Source: an uncultured Sphingomonadaceae bacterium (lineage in GTDB: Bacteria > Pseudomonadota > Alphaproteobacteria > Sphingomonadales > Sphingomonadaceae). Taken from it: 64,000 bases of DNA. Under the pieces are notes generated by a model. That model made no database searches and was not told the DNA's origin. It saw only the letters and a program-made list of their open reading frames with translations. The position numbers and the translations under genes are program-made. Below are positions 17,382 to 25,922 of the stretch, piece after piece (position 1 is the first letter of the stretch; each line of letters starts with the position of its first letter). The stretch spans positions 558,001-622,000 of the forward strand of contig CANMFE010000001.1 of the NCBI GenBank assembly GCA_947497085.1, given 5' to 3'.

Positions 17382-17690
17382 GAGTCTTTTTGACCTCGCG
17401 GTTAGTTCGCTGCGCGAACACCTCCGGCGGGGCGGGCCAATAAGGCCCGGCGCGCAGTCGCGCTTGCGAACGGCGGATTCGCCGTTCGGTATTTCGCCAC
17501 TCGGAACCTATCGCTTTACCAAGGCCCCACAATAATTAGCGTTAGGCACTATTCCGCAGCTGCGATAGCAGCAAGGCAAGGCCGACCGGCCGCCGGGCCT
17601 TATTGGCCCGAACCCCATCGGAGCTAAATGCGAAGCATTTATAGCGTGAGATAAAAAGACCCAGCGCCGGCCATGAAATCAAAAAGACTC
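17382..17690. repeat. GAGTC-bounded structured repeat element, full copy 2
   Basis: This 309-bp copy starts GAGTCTTTTTGACCTCGCGG and ends CATGAAATCAAAAAGACTC. Left-arm hairpins are GTTCGC-TGC-GCGAAC, GGGCC-AATAA-GGCCC, GCGC-AGTC-GCGC and GAACGGCG-GATT-CGCCGTTC, followed by the conserved TATTTCGCCA and a centre containing ACCTATCG, CACAATAATTAGCGTTAGGC and ATTCCGCAGCTGCGA. The right arm repeats the hairpins in inverted order (AATGC-GAA-GCATT; GGGCC-TTATT-GGCCC). It lies between the tsf terminator and the preceding partial copy, splitting tsf from pyrH. Confidence 0.85.
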
Positions 17691-17730
17691 AAAAAAAGCC
17701 GGAGGCAGCTTATCGCTACCCCCGGCCCTT
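17691..17730 (-). terminator. Rho-independent terminator of tsf
   Basis: On the minus strand, beyond the tsf stop, a GGCCGGGGG.../...CCTCCGGC stem with a loop of about 13 bases is followed by seven T (17691-17697 read as A on the plus strand). It lies 36 bases past the stop and directly against repeat copy 2. Confidence 0.75.
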
Positions 17731-17765
17731 TAATATCCATTCTGCCCGGGCAGAAACGTGGTGGC

Positions 17766-18689
17766 TTATACCCCCGCAGCAGCCGCAACTTCCGCAGCGA
17801 AATCGGATTCTTCTTTCTCGATGCCTTCGCCTAGCTGGAAACGGACATAATCGACAAGCTCGATCTTCGCGCCGGCTTCCTTGCCAGCCGCTTCGACGAC
17901 CTGTGCAATCGGCGTCTTGTTGTCCATCACGAACAGCTGGCTTAGCAGTGCGTTTTCTTTCGCGAACTTGGCAATCGCGCCATCGACCATTTTCTCGATG
18001 ATGTTGGCGGGTTTGCCGGACTCAGCGGCTTTTTCTTCGGCAATCTTGCGCTCGCGTGCAATCACGTCCTGATCCAGGCCGTCAGAGTTCAGCGCCAGCG
18101 GGAAGGCCGCAGCAATATGCATCGCAATCTGCTTGCCCAATGCTTCGAGAACATCTGTGGATGCTTCGCTTTCCAGAGCCACCAATACGCCGATCTTGCC
18201 GAGGTTCGGTGCAACCGCGTTATGCATATAGGAAACGACGACGCCGTTATTCACGCTCACAGTTTTTACGCGGCGCAGCGACTGGTTCTCACCGATTGTG
18301 GCAATATTATTGGTCAGCTTGTCCGCAATTGTACCGCCATCTGCATGCGCAGCCGATGCAACAGCATCAATATCGTCACCGCCCAGAGCAAGCGCAGCGT
18401 CTGTGGCTTTCAGCACGAAATCCTGAAACTGGTCGTTTTTGGCAACAAAGTCGGTTTCGCTGTTCACTTCCAGCGCGGTGCCCTTGGTGCCGCTCACGGC
18501 AACGCCAACCAGGCCTTCTGCGGCCGTACGGCTTGACTTTTTCTGTGCCGCGGCCAGGCCTTTGGAGCGCAGCAGATCCACTGCCGCTTCCAGATCGCCA
18601 TTTGTTTCGTTCAGCGCTTTTTTGCAGTCCATCATGCCCGCGCCGGTGCGTGTCCGGAGTTCTTTTACGGTTGCAGCTGTAATCGCCAT
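17766..18689 (-). CDS. tsf: Elongation factor Ts
   Basis: Guanine-nucleotide exchange factor for EF-Tu, 307 residues from the ATG at 18689 ([20 protein letters not shown]). The longer frame to 18839 is non-conserved and is rejected. The N-terminal UBA-like domain holds [19 protein letters not shown]; the core has the [11 protein letters not shown] motif (here [12 protein letters not shown]) that contacts EF-Tu switch regions, and [12 protein letters not shown]. It is transcribed after rpsB, 156 bases downstream. Confidence 0.95.
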   Translation of the reverse strand: MAITAATVKELRTRTGAGMMDCKKALNETNGDLEAAVDLLRSKGLAAAQKKSSRTAAEGLVGVAVSGTKGTALEVNSETDFVAKNDQFQDFVLKATDAALALGGDDIDAVASAAHADGGTIADKLTNNIATIGENQSLRRVKTVSVNNGVVVSYMHNAVAPNLGKIGVLVALESEASTDVLEALGKQIAMHIAAAFPLALNSDGLDQDVIARERKIAEEKAAESGKPANIIEKMVDGAIAKFAKENALLSQLFVMDNKTPIAQVVEAAGKEAGAKIELVDYVRFQLGEGIEKEESDFAAEVAAAAGV

Positions 18690-18845
18690 GTTTGTCGTCC
18701 CTTTGTATCTTGAGATATCGGTTAAATCTTTTTGCATGAAAGCCGGAGCGCGCCTTTTACAAAGCAAGCCCCGGCATATCCATGTGCTTGTGCGGACCAT
18801 ATAAGAAGCAGCCCATGCCGCTTCAATCCGGCCCGTCACGCCGCT

Positions 18846-20006
18846 TTAGTCAGCGGCTTTTTCGTCAGCTTTCTTCGCTGCGGCCTTTTTAGGGGCAGTT
18901 TTCTTGGCAGGCGCTTTTTTGGCGGGTGCTTTTTTCGCTGCAGGCTTTTCTTCAGCGTCGTCCGCCTTTTTTGCGGCGGCTTTCTTTGCCGGAGCCTTTT
19001 TAGCTTCTGCTTTTTTCGCTGCCGGCTTTTTCTCAGCAGCTTTCTTGGCAGGCGCTTTTTTGGCGGCAGGCTTTTTCTCTTCCTTCGCAGCTTCTACCTT
19101 GGCTTCTTCAGCAGGTGCCTCTTCTGCCTTGGCTTTCTCGGCTGGCGCTTCCTCTTTCGCCGTCATCTGCGGCATAGGTGCGGCAGCAGCGGCTTTGGCA
19201 GCAGCGGTTGCCGGTTCAGCGGCAGGTGCAGCTTCGGCAGCAGGTGCCTCTTCAGCTGCAATCGCAGCCTCTTTCGGAGGCTCCGCCATCGCGCCCAGGT
19301 CAACACCGGCATCGGCAGCGGCTTTCTGACCGCCTTTGGATGCGGCCTGTGCCACGGCTTCGCAGTACATGCGGATGGCGCGCGCGGCGTCATCATTGGC
19401 AGGTACGGGGAATGCAATGTTGTTCGGGTTCACGTTCGAATCGAGGATTGCCACGACCGGAATGCCCAGCACGTTGGCTTCCTTAATCGCCAGCTCTTCC
19501 TTGTTGGCGTCGATCACGAACATCACGTCGGGAATGCCGCCCATGTCGCGGATACCGCCCAGAGACATTTCCAGCTTGTCGCGCTGGCGTGTCATCTGCA
19601 GGATTTCTTTCTTGGTCAGCAGCGTGGTGTCACCGGCCAGTGTTTCTTCCAGCGTTTTGAGCTGGCGGATCGAGTTGGAAATGGTTTTCCAGTTGGTGAG
19701 CATGCCGCCCAGCCAGCGGTGGTTCACAAAATGCTGACCCGAAGCGCGCGCGGCATCGGCAATCGGCTGCTGCGCCTGGCGCTTTGTACCCACAAACAGG
19801 ACCTTGCCGCCCGACTGCACAGTCGAGGCCACAAATTCCAGCGCACGCGCGAAAAGCGGTACGGTCTGTGAGAGGTCGAGGATGTGGATGCCGTTGCGCT
19901 GGCCGAAAATATACGACTTCATGCGCGGGTTCCAACGGTGGGTCTGGTGTCCGAAATGGGCACCGGCTTCAATCAATTGCTGCATCGAGACGACAGGGGC
20001 CGCCAT
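18846..20006 (-). CDS. rpsB: 30S ribosomal protein S2 with histone H1-like tail
   Basis: Small-subunit protein S2. Residues 1 to about 235 are a normal S2 ([26 protein letters not shown]-type [48 protein letters not shown]). The remaining 150 residues are an extension: first Ala/Glu-rich with [15 protein letters not shown] repeats, then lysine-rich repeats of [22 protein letters not shown] and related units ending KKADEKAAD. Such KPAAK repeats resemble histone H1-like and AlgP-type proteins. Usual S2 length is about 240-260. The tail is in frame with no sequence oddity at the junction. Order rpsB-tsf is the universal one. Confidence 0.95.
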   Translation of the reverse strand: MAAPVVSMQQLIEAGAHFGHQTHRWNPRMKSYIFGQRNGIHILDLSQTVPLFARALEFVASTVQSGGKVLFVGTKRQAQQPIADAARASGQHFVNHRWLGGMLTNWKTISNSIRQLKTLEETLAGDTTLLTKKEILQMTRQRDKLEMSLGGIRDMGGIPDVMFVIDANKEELAIKEANVLGIPVVAILDSNVNPNNIAFPVPANDDAARAIRMYCEAVAQAASKGGQKAAADAGVDLGAMAEPPKEAAIAAEEAPAAEAAPAAEPATAAAKAAAAAPMPQMTAKEEAPAEKAKAEEAPAEEAKVEAAKEEKKPAAKKAPAKKAAEKKPAAKKAEAKKAPAKKAAAKKADDAEEKPAAKKAPAKKAPAKKTAPKKAAAKKADEKAAD

Positions 20007-20137
20007 AATAGTTCTCCTTCCGGTTATACCTCTGGAAAGCAGTAACCAACGGAGATTAAGTCATCTCCAGGCACCGGTATGTGCGCTTTCCATGTGGAAT
20101 GGACGGGCCTTTAGCGATGTTTGACGGGGAATGGAAG

Positions 20138-20298
20138 AACTTTTTTTGATCTCACGGCCAAATACTTCGTATTGGCCTCCGATGGGGCGCGGCAATAAGG
20201 CCCGGCGGCCAGTCGGCCTTGCCTTGCTGCTGGTCGCAGCTGCGGATGTCATACTCTTAAGCCCCTCTCCTTTAGGGGAGGGGTTTGGGGTGGGGAAA
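20138..20298. repeat. Half copy of the GAGTC-type structured repeat
   Basis: This left arm begins CTTTTTTTGATCTCACGGCC and shows hairpin AATAC-TTC-GTATT, CTCCGATGGGG, the GGC-AATAA-GGCC segment, GGCC-AGTC-GGCC and GCTGC-TGGTC-GCAGC, then stops before the element centre. It is followed by an unrelated hairpin CCCCTCTCC-TTTA-GGGGAGGGG (about 20261-20282) and directly by full copy 3, so the two lie in tandem in the same orientation. Confidence 0.75.
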
Positions 20299-20600
20299 GA
20301 GTCCTTTGATTTCACGGCGAGATGCTGCGCATCCGCCTCCAAATGGGTGCGGGCCAATAAGGCCCGGCGGCCAGTCGGCCTTGCCTTGCTGCTGGTCGCA
20401 GCTGCGGAATAATGCCTAACGCTAACTATTGTGGTGCATCGGCAAAACGATAGGTTTCGCATGGCGAAATCCCGAACGGCGCCCAGCCGTTCGCCAAAAA
20501 TCTAAAGAGGGCCGCGACTGCGCGCCGGCGCTTATTGCGCCGAACCCATTTGGAGGCTTTTCGCGTAAGCGAAAAACAGCCGTGAAATCAAAAAAGACTC
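20299..20600. repeat. GAGTC-bounded structured repeat element, full copy 3
   Basis: This 302-bp copy starts GAGTCCTTTGATTTCACGGC and ends GCCGTGAAATCAAAAAAGAC plus TC. The left arm is almost identical to that of copy 1 (GATGC-TGC-GCATC; GGGCC-AATAA-GGCCC; GGCC-AGTC-GGCC; GCTGC-TGGTC-GCAGC). The centre has GGAATAATGCCTAACGCTAA and the right arm has hairpins with different stems (GAACGGC.../GCCGTTC; GGCGC-TTATT-GCGCC; TTTTCGC-GTAA-GCGAAAA). It ends 6 bases from the stop of the restriction-modification gene. Confidence 0.85.
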
Positions 20601-20606
20601 TTCCCC

Positions 20607-23600
20607 CTAATCCCAACCGCTCCGGTCCAACGCTTTCATTGTGTCAGTAATCTCATTAGTCTCGACACTCACCCGCACGACTTTACCAAGTAGCTCGATC
20701 ATGCTCTCCTTATAGTCGGCAAATTTATAGATGTTGAACTTCTCGCGAATGGTCGGATCGCGGGGTTTCTTTTCCTTGTGCTGGTCGAGCACCCAGTCGA
20801 TCGCGCTGCGATTGCCGAGGCGATAGTCCCACGCGCCCGCCGGGATGCCGGTGATCTGGGTATCCTCGTCCACCACCACGCTTCCCATCTCGGCATCGTC
20901 GGCTAGCACGGATTTGAGTTTTGGCTTGGGATGCGACCCTTCGGCGCGCTTGGGGTTGGGGGTATCGATGCGCTCGACGTTCCACGGTTCGACTTCCTCG
21001 TAATCGATATGCAGGCCCAGCAGCGTCTCGCCCCAACGCGCCCATTGCGCGAAATCGGGATAGAAGGGGATACGCGGAAACTCGCGCTTGAGGTTCAGCG
21101 CGTATTTTGCGCGATAGACCGGATCGTGCAGGACCGCATAGCAATAGGCGAAGATCGCGTCCTTGGTGACGCCTGCCTTCTTGCCGTAGTGCTTGGTGAA
21201 CTTGTTCAGCCCCCAATCGGTGATGTTGTCGATGCGCTCGTCGGTTTTGGTGTAGCGATAGCGTGAGAGTGTCTGCGTTTTTTCGAGAAAGTCGTATGAA
21301 ACGACCGTTTCTGAGGCCAGTACTTGGAAAGGTTTCGCGGCTGGCTGTCCTGATACCAATATGGACTTGTTTGCGAGTAAGGGTTCACCGAAAATCTCAT
21401 TAAGGCGATACTGCATTTCATTAAGTGGCCCCCAGAAATGAAGCCGCCTAGAACTGTATGGTCGATATAGAGAATCCCTATTTCGACCACTTGAAAATCG
21501 CAGCTTTGTTCCGGCGACCAGATTATTCTTGAGGGCCCTAGTGAGCTTAATTTCTGCGTCGCCTATAGCATCGCGCCGCTTAAGCTTCGGCACAGCGGCA
21601 ATCCGTTTCCTGATCTTTCGATAACGCTTAAGAAACCAGGAGACACGCTCATCTAATTCGTTGTCGTTGCGGGCATAAACCCATTCATCTCTTGCTGTCA
21701 CCACTCCGAGGGAGAACAGCTTAAAAATCGCACGTTCATTGCGCTTTGTGTCTGTGGTCTTCGTACCTTTGTCAGCGATTGGGATAAAATCATCCCATTC
21801 ACTCGCTTCGAGCTGGTTAAGCCACGTCCCGCGATCATTCGGTCGGATCTTGATGAACTGATCTCTGGAAAGGTCGCGCGATGCGATGTAGCTCCGCTTA
21901 TCGTCCTCAGTTGCGTAGTCCTCGATTGCCAAGTAGTTCACGGTGAATGGTGACTTGCCTTTCTTTCGGATGAAGAAAGCAACCGCGATCCCTACCTTGA
22001 TCTTGTTTTCAAAGACATTGCCCCCTTCTCGCCTGCGCCGCTCGCCGCTGTTACGAGCATTCCCTTTCAAATCCACGACCCAAGCTTCGCTAAATTCCTC
22101 TGCCATTCTCTTGCGAAAGCCATCAAAGGTTCTTGCTTCCAAGAAGCTGTTATTGTTTACAAACGCTACGACGCCCTCATCCCCAAGCCGGCCACTGGCC
22201 CAGCGGTAGAAGCGTGAATACATATCGTAGAGCTTGGTCTTCTGTGCCGTGCTCTCCTTGATGTACGTCCGCTTTATCCGCTTATCGATATGCGGATACT
22301 CGCGGTTTTTATTGTTGTCGTTCTCGTTCCGCTGGTTCGCGTTATAAGGCGGATTGCCGATAATCACGCTGATCTTGCGCCGGTTCTGTCGTTTCACGCG
22401 CTCGATATTCTCGTCGCTCAACGCGCCGAGCATATCGAACTGGTGGCCGGAATGGATGCCCAGCCCGTCCACATTGTCCAGCGTGTCGACCAGGCATAGC
22501 CCCTCGAATTCCTCGAACTCGCCGGTGATAGCCTGATAGGTTGCTTCGATATTCAGATTGGCGACGTAATAGGGCAGGATCGCCACCTCGTTGGCGTGTA
22601 GTTCCTCCTTGTACTTCTGCTTCAGCTTGTCCGGCTGGCCCCGGAAATATTCCAGCAGCTCGACGATATAGGTGCCGGTGCCGGTCGCCGGATCGAGAAT
22701 CTCCACGCCCGGATCGACCAGGTTCTTGCCGAAATGCTTCTCGCACAGCCAGTCGGCGCTGCGGATCATGAAGCGCACGATTTCGCCCGGGGTATAGACC
22801 ACGCCCAGCCGGTCGGCCGCCTTGGGATTATAGACCTTGTAGAAATTCTCGTAGAGCGATTTCAGGAAATTCTGCTTTTCCGAATGGCTCTGGATCAGAT
22901 GCGCGGTGTCGCGGATGCCGGTGTAATACGCCTGCATCCCGTGCAGCATCTGCCGCTTGCCGCGCGCGCCGAACAGCTGCCTCTCCAGAGCATATAGCTG
23001 CTGCGCCACATTGTTTTCGCGGTGGTAATCGGGCGCATCGAACACCAGCCGGAAAATCTCTTCGGTCAGGATATGCTGGATCAGCATTTCGGTGACGTCG
23101 GCCCGCTCCAGCGCGGGATTGATGGTTTCCTTGACCTGCTTGAGGAAGCCTTCCTCGGCTTTGGAAAAGGCTTCGCTTTCCTCCCGTTTCTTGCGGATGC
23201 GATCGCGCAGCGCTTCGAGGATCGCCGGCAGGTCCTCGGCAAACTTGGCGATCGCCTTGCGGAAATCGCGGATGGCCGGCTGTTCGTAGGCAAAGAACCG
23301 TTCCAGCAGCGCGTATAGCGCGTCCGTATCATCCATGTCGGCTTCGGCAATGCGCGTGCCGTCCTGGATCAGGACCGCGCGCCGCGTATCCTCATAGATA
23401 ATATTGGTCTTGGGATAGCCCTTGGCTTCTTTCTTGCGGATTTCCTGTTCGAGGTCGTCCTTACTGTCCTTCGCCTCCCAATAGCCGAAGGGCACGCGGA
23501 TGGAGTACATCAACGCCCCATCCACCGAGATCGCGCCGCCTGAACCGGTCATTCGGTGTTCGGACAGATAGACGAGGTCGTTCGACTTGCCCCAGCTTTT

Positions 23601-23708
23601 GAGCAGACCCTGAAAGGCGTCGCGCACCGTGCCTTCGTTCAACGTGCCGCCGACCTTGACGATGCGGTCCAGTTCGCTGCGATACTCATTAATCAGCTGA
23701 CGGCTCAT
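20607..23708 (-). CDS. Single-chain restriction-modification enzyme, type ISP-like without helicase
   Basis: A 1033-residue protein combining an N-terminal nuclease and an adenine-specific methyltransferase. D63 (ISVDGALMY) and E78/K80 (GYWEAKD) fit a PD-(D/E)xK nuclease. Motif I of the methylase is ILDPATGTGTYIVE near residue 340, and motif IV is IIGNPPYNANQ near residue 449 (NPPY, N6-adenine type). The remaining C-terminal half is long and fits the coupler/specificity part of the type ISP family (LlaGI/LlaBIII), but there is no helicase block between nuclease and methylase. Roughly residues 455-820 (21240-22340) are more AT-rich than the ends, suggesting exchange of the specificity part. 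The gene stands alone and probably protects against phage DNA; the recognition sequence is unknown. Confidence 0.8.
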   Translation of the reverse strand: MSRQLINEYRSELDRIVKVGGTLNEGTVRDAFQGLLKSWGKSNDLVYLSEHRMTGSGGAISVDGALMYSIRVPFGYWEAKDSKDDLEQEIRKKEAKGYPKTNIIYEDTRRAVLIQDGTRIAEADMDDTDALYALLERFFAYEQPAIRDFRKAIAKFAEDLPAILEALRDRIRKKREESEAFSKAEEGFLKQVKETINPALERADVTEMLIQHILTEEIFRLVFDAPDYHRENNVAQQLYALERQLFGARGKRQMLHGMQAYYTGIRDTAHLIQSHSEKQNFLKSLYENFYKVYNPKAADRLGVVYTPGEIVRFMIRSADWLCEKHFGKNLVDPGVEILDPATGTGTYIVELLEYFRGQPDKLKQKYKEELHANEVAILPYYVANLNIEATYQAITGEFEEFEGLCLVDTLDNVDGLGIHSGHQFDMLGALSDENIERVKRQNRRKISVIIGNPPYNANQRNENDNNKNREYPHIDKRIKRTYIKESTAQKTKLYDMYSRFYRWASGRLGDEGVVAFVNNNSFLEARTFDGFRKRMAEEFSEAWVVDLKGNARNSGERRRREGGNVFENKIKVGIAVAFFIRKKGKSPFTVNYLAIEDYATEDDKRSYIASRDLSRDQFIKIRPNDRGTWLNQLEASEWDDFIPIADKGTKTTDTKRNERAIFKLFSLGVVTARDEWVYARNDNELDERVSWFLKRYRKIRKRIAAVPKLKRRDAIGDAEIKLTRALKNNLVAGTKLRFSSGRNRDSLYRPYSSRRLHFWGPLNEMQYRLNEIFGEPLLANKSILVSGQPAAKPFQVLASETVVSYDFLEKTQTLSRYRYTKTDERIDNITDWGLNKFTKHYGKKAGVTKDAIFAYCYAVLHDPVYRAKYALNLKREFPRIPFYPDFAQWARWGETLLGLHIDYEEVEPWNVERIDTPNPKRAEGSHPKPKLKSVLADDAEMGSVVVDEDTQITGIPAGAWDYRLGNRSAIDWVLDQHKEKKPRDPTIREKFNIYKFADYKESMIELLGKVVRVSVETNEITDTMKALDRSGWD

Positions 23709-23876
23709 ATCCTCACCCCTTCACCCTCCCCGTCTCGCACAGATACTCCGTTTGCCACAAGGGCTTTATCGTGCCGGTTATCATGGGCGCGGCGCTTGGG
23801 GCTGGTGTGTGTGCGGGCGGGGTGATAGGCTGCGCCCGCATTATCTCATCCATATTTTCCCGAAAGGAATTTCTCC

Positions 23877-24302
23877 ATGCCCGTAACCGTGATCTACAAA
23901 ACCAGCGCCACCGCTTCGGGGGGCCGTGACGGCACCGTCAAATCGGACGATGGCTCGGTCGATCTCAGCCTTGTCGTGCCAAAGGAGATGGGCGGCCCCG
24001 GCGGCACGGGAGCGAATCCGGAAAAGCTGTTCGCCTCTGGCTACTCGGCATGCTTTGTCGGCGCGATGAAGGCGATGTCGCCCAAGGTTGGCGTGTCCGT
24101 GCCCGATGACACCACCGTCACCGCGCATGTCGGCTTTGGCCCGCGCAGCGAGGGCGGCTTTGGCATTACCGCGGATCTCGAAGTCTCCATGCCCGGCGTG
24201 CCGCGCGAAGATGCGCAGAAACTGGTCGAGGCGGCGCACGAGGTCTGCCCCTATTCCAACGCGACGCGCGGCAATCTGGATGTGGGGCTCAGCGTCGTGT
24301 GA
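23877..24302 (+). CDS. ohr: Organic hydroperoxide resistance protein Ohr (OsmC family)
   Basis: Thiol peroxidase that reduces organic and fatty-acid hydroperoxides, 141 residues. The active-site set is visible: R17, E49, C59 (SGYSACFVGAM) and C124 (HEVCPYSNATRGN), matching the Ohr branch rather than OsmC (short loop, CPYSNATRGN signature). AAAGGAATTTCTCC precedes the ATG at 23877. No ohrR repressor gene is adjacent, which is slightly unusual. Confidence 0.93.
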   Translation: MPVTVIYKTSATASGGRDGTVKSDDGSVDLSLVVPKEMGGPGGTGANPEKLFASGYSACFVGAMKAMSPKVGVSVPDDTTVTAHVGFGPRSEGGFGITADLEVSMPGVPREDAQKLVEAAHEVCPYSNATRGNLDVGLSVV

Positions 24303-24601
24303 TCGCCGCATAACCCAAAGGCGTAAAGCCGCAAGCAGACTCGCGCTGGAAACAGTGCGGGTTTTGTTTTTAGGGGCAACAGAAGAGCCAAAGGCGCTTA
24401 TCCCATTCGGACAGGAAGGCACAAGCTCCGCTTAGGCTGAGCTTGTCGAAGCCTCGTGACAGCACCCTTTGACAGGCTCAGGGTGAGCGAAGAGGTGCAT
24501 ATTTGTCCGAATGGAATAAATATCAAGACTAAATGGCGCAAATGCGGGAAAGTGACATAAAAATAGCAAGAAACTTACCAAGCCTCTGTTTTAATGCATT
24601 A
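24303..24601. other. Intergenic stretch with a REP-like palindrome pair
   Basis: No gene is evident. At 24431-24490 there is a pair of imperfect inverted motifs, CTTAGGCTGAGCTTGTCGAA and CTTTGACAGGCTCAGGGTGA, a REP-like unit of a kind that is common in proteobacterial intergenic DNA. The sequence becomes AT-rich after 24510, leading into the promoter of the next gene. Confidence 0.6.
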
Positions 24602-24610
24602 TTTTACGTC

Positions 24611-24651
24611 TTGACAGATTGGAACATTTAATGAACATTATGGAACATAAT
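24611..24651 (+). promoter_or_regulatory. LexA-type SOS operator within a promoter
   Basis: GAACATTTAATGAAC at 24622-24636 is an exact GAAC-N7-GAAC, the alphaproteobacterial LexA box (GTTC-N7-GTTC on the other strand). A third GAAC follows at 24643-24646 with a 6-base spacing. A TTGACA at 24611-24616 is a possible -35 box, with CATTAT (24636-24641) or CATAAT (24646-24651) as candidate -10 boxes, so LexA bound here would block the promoter. The downstream gene starts at 24802. Confidence 0.7.
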
Positions 24652-24801
24652 AGAAACATATGATTCTGGAGATGCACGTAGCAAGATCGTTGGAATATCA
24701 GGACGAATGGCGGGTTATCAATAAATATCCACAGGATATGCACAGCCAGTCCAGTAAAGTTTCAACATTGCGCGGCGCGTACCAGGGCGAAAGGACAGGC
24801 C

Positions 24802-25122
24802 ATGATGACATTTGCGATTTCACTGCTTTTTGCGGGTGCAGCTATACTGAGCGTTTTCACTATCGTGGCGAGCCTGTTGCACTACGCCCCCCGCATGGTT
24901 CAGGTGATCGATCACTATATTGATATGGATATGGGCAGAGACGTTCCGCTTGCCGGACACAAGGTGCGCGCGCATTTTCATGCACGCCCGGTTCCCGTCG
25001 CTGGCGCTGCTCCGGTTCCGGCAAGACGCCGTGCAGTGAATGCAGAGATAGTCAGGCTTCCCCGCAAGCCAGTGCAGGCATTTACCTCCCCCACCCTGTC
25101 GCAGCTCCCCGAAGCCGCATGA
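24802..25122 (+). CDS. Small membrane protein, candidate SOS-induced gene
   Basis: I do not recognise this 106-residue protein. AAAGGA lies six bases upstream of the ATG at 24802. The N-terminus is one membrane helix (MTFAISLLFAGAAILSVFTI, about residues 2-24, continuing VASLLHYAP), followed by a short acidic stretch (DHYIDMDMGRD) and a basic, proline- and alanine-rich cytoplasmic or periplasmic tail (APVPARRRAVNAEIVRLPRK). A perfect LexA-type box lies about 165 bases upstream with no other gene between, so damage-induced expression is likely. Caulobacter has small SOS-induced membrane proteins that block division (SidA, DidA), and a similar role is conceivable but unproven. It ends at a bidirectional terminator shared with adk. 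Confidence 0.7.
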   Translation: MMTFAISLLFAGAAILSVFTIVASLLHYAPRMVQVIDHYIDMDMGRDVPLAGHKVRAHFHARPVPVAGAAPVPARRRAVNAEIVRLPRKPVQAFTSPTLSQLPEAA

Positions 25123-25149
25123 TGGGCACCATGAAAGCACTGGCCAGCA

Positions 25150-25184
25150 AAAAGCCAGCCCTGCAACTCGCAGGGCTGGCTTTT
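25150..25184. terminator. Bidirectional terminator between the small membrane gene and adk
   Basis: A 15-base stem (AAAAGCCAGCCCTGC / GCAGGGCTGGCTTTT) with loop AACTC is followed by TTTTCTTT on the plus strand and by TTTTTG on the minus strand. It serves the convergent genes ending at 25122 and 25219. Confidence 0.9.
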
Positions 25185-25218
25185 CTTTATCTGCTGGATT
25201 GCCGGTGGCCGGGCTGGA

Positions 25219-25866
25219 TCAGCCCTCGATCACCTTGATGAGTGATTGCGTGACGCTGTCCATGTCATCCATCCCATCAACGCGGGTTACGACATCACGT
25301 TCTTCATAGATGGGCAGGATCGGCGCTGTTTTCGCGCGATATTCAACCATGCGTTGCCGCACGGTTTCGGCATTGTCATCCTTGCGCCGCTTGAACTCGG
25401 TTGAGCCGCAACGATCACATGTGCCTTCCACTTCTGGCAGCTTATAGCGGTCATGATAGCCCGCGCCGCAATTTGCGCAGGTGAAGCGGCCCGTGATCCG
25501 GTCGATCAGGGCTTCTTCGTTCACCTCAAGCTCTATCACATGATCCAGCACGCGGCCGCGGTCGGACAATATGGTATCAAGCGAATGTGCCTGCGGAGCC
25601 GTGCGGGGATAGCCGTCAAAAATAACGCCCGTACCTTCATCCAGCGCATCCAGCGCATCGCAGATAAGCGCAGAGACAATATCATCGGAAACCAGCTCGC
25701 CCGCTTCCATCACCGCCTTGGCCTGCTGCCCTACGGGCGTACCTGCCTTGACTGCCGCGCGCAGCATGTCACCGGTGGACAGTTGCACCATAGAGTATTT
25801 TTCAACCAGCCTGTGCGCCTGCGTTCCTTTGCCTGCGCCTGGAGGCCCCAGTAGAATGATATTCAA
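25219..25866 (-). CDS. adk: Adenylate kinase (zinc-binding LID)
   Basis: Interconverts AMP + ATP and 2 ADP. The 215-residue protein has the P-loop GPPGAGKGT at residues 7-15, STGDMLRAAV in the NMP-binding region, DGYPRTAPQA, and a long-type LID carrying four cysteines (TCANCGAGYHDRY... and TCDRCGSTEF), so it binds zinc structurally. It is the last gene of the spc operon here, 57 bases after secY. The rpsM-rpsK-rpoA-rplQ genes that usually follow are absent. Confidence 0.96.
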   Translation of the reverse strand: MNIILLGPPGAGKGTQAHRLVEKYSMVQLSTGDMLRAAVKAGTPVGQQAKAVMEAGELVSDDIVSALICDALDALDEGTGVIFDGYPRTAPQAHSLDTILSDRGRVLDHVIELEVNEEALIDRITGRFTCANCGAGYHDRYKLPEVEGTCDRCGSTEFKRRKDDNAETVRQRMVEYRAKTAPILPIYEERDVVTRVDGMDDMDSVTQSLIKVIEG

Positions 25867-25922
25867 CGCCCCGAATCCCTCATGTCATGATTGGAAATAC
25901 TGGTTGTGCCAAAGCTGAAAGC

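Noticed and set aside
18732..19871. A 379-codon plus-strand frame opposite rpsB, very rich in Phe, Cys and Arg.
   Set aside because: It is the antisense reading of the lysine/alanine repeats of S2; long frames of this kind arise from the repeat codons.
17100..20600. A CRISPR array in the repeat-rich gaps.
   Set aside because: The repeats are few, long, inverted and structured, with no regular short spacers and no cas genes nearby.
20607..23708. A BREX or DISARM defence cluster around the large methylase.
   Set aside because: The neighbours are rpsB and ohr; no pglZ, brx, drm or helicase gene is present.
24660..24923. An 87-codon frame starting right after the LexA box.
   Set aside because: It has no ribosome-binding site, its product has no recognisable features, and it overlaps the 24802 gene, which has AAAGGA and a membrane helix.
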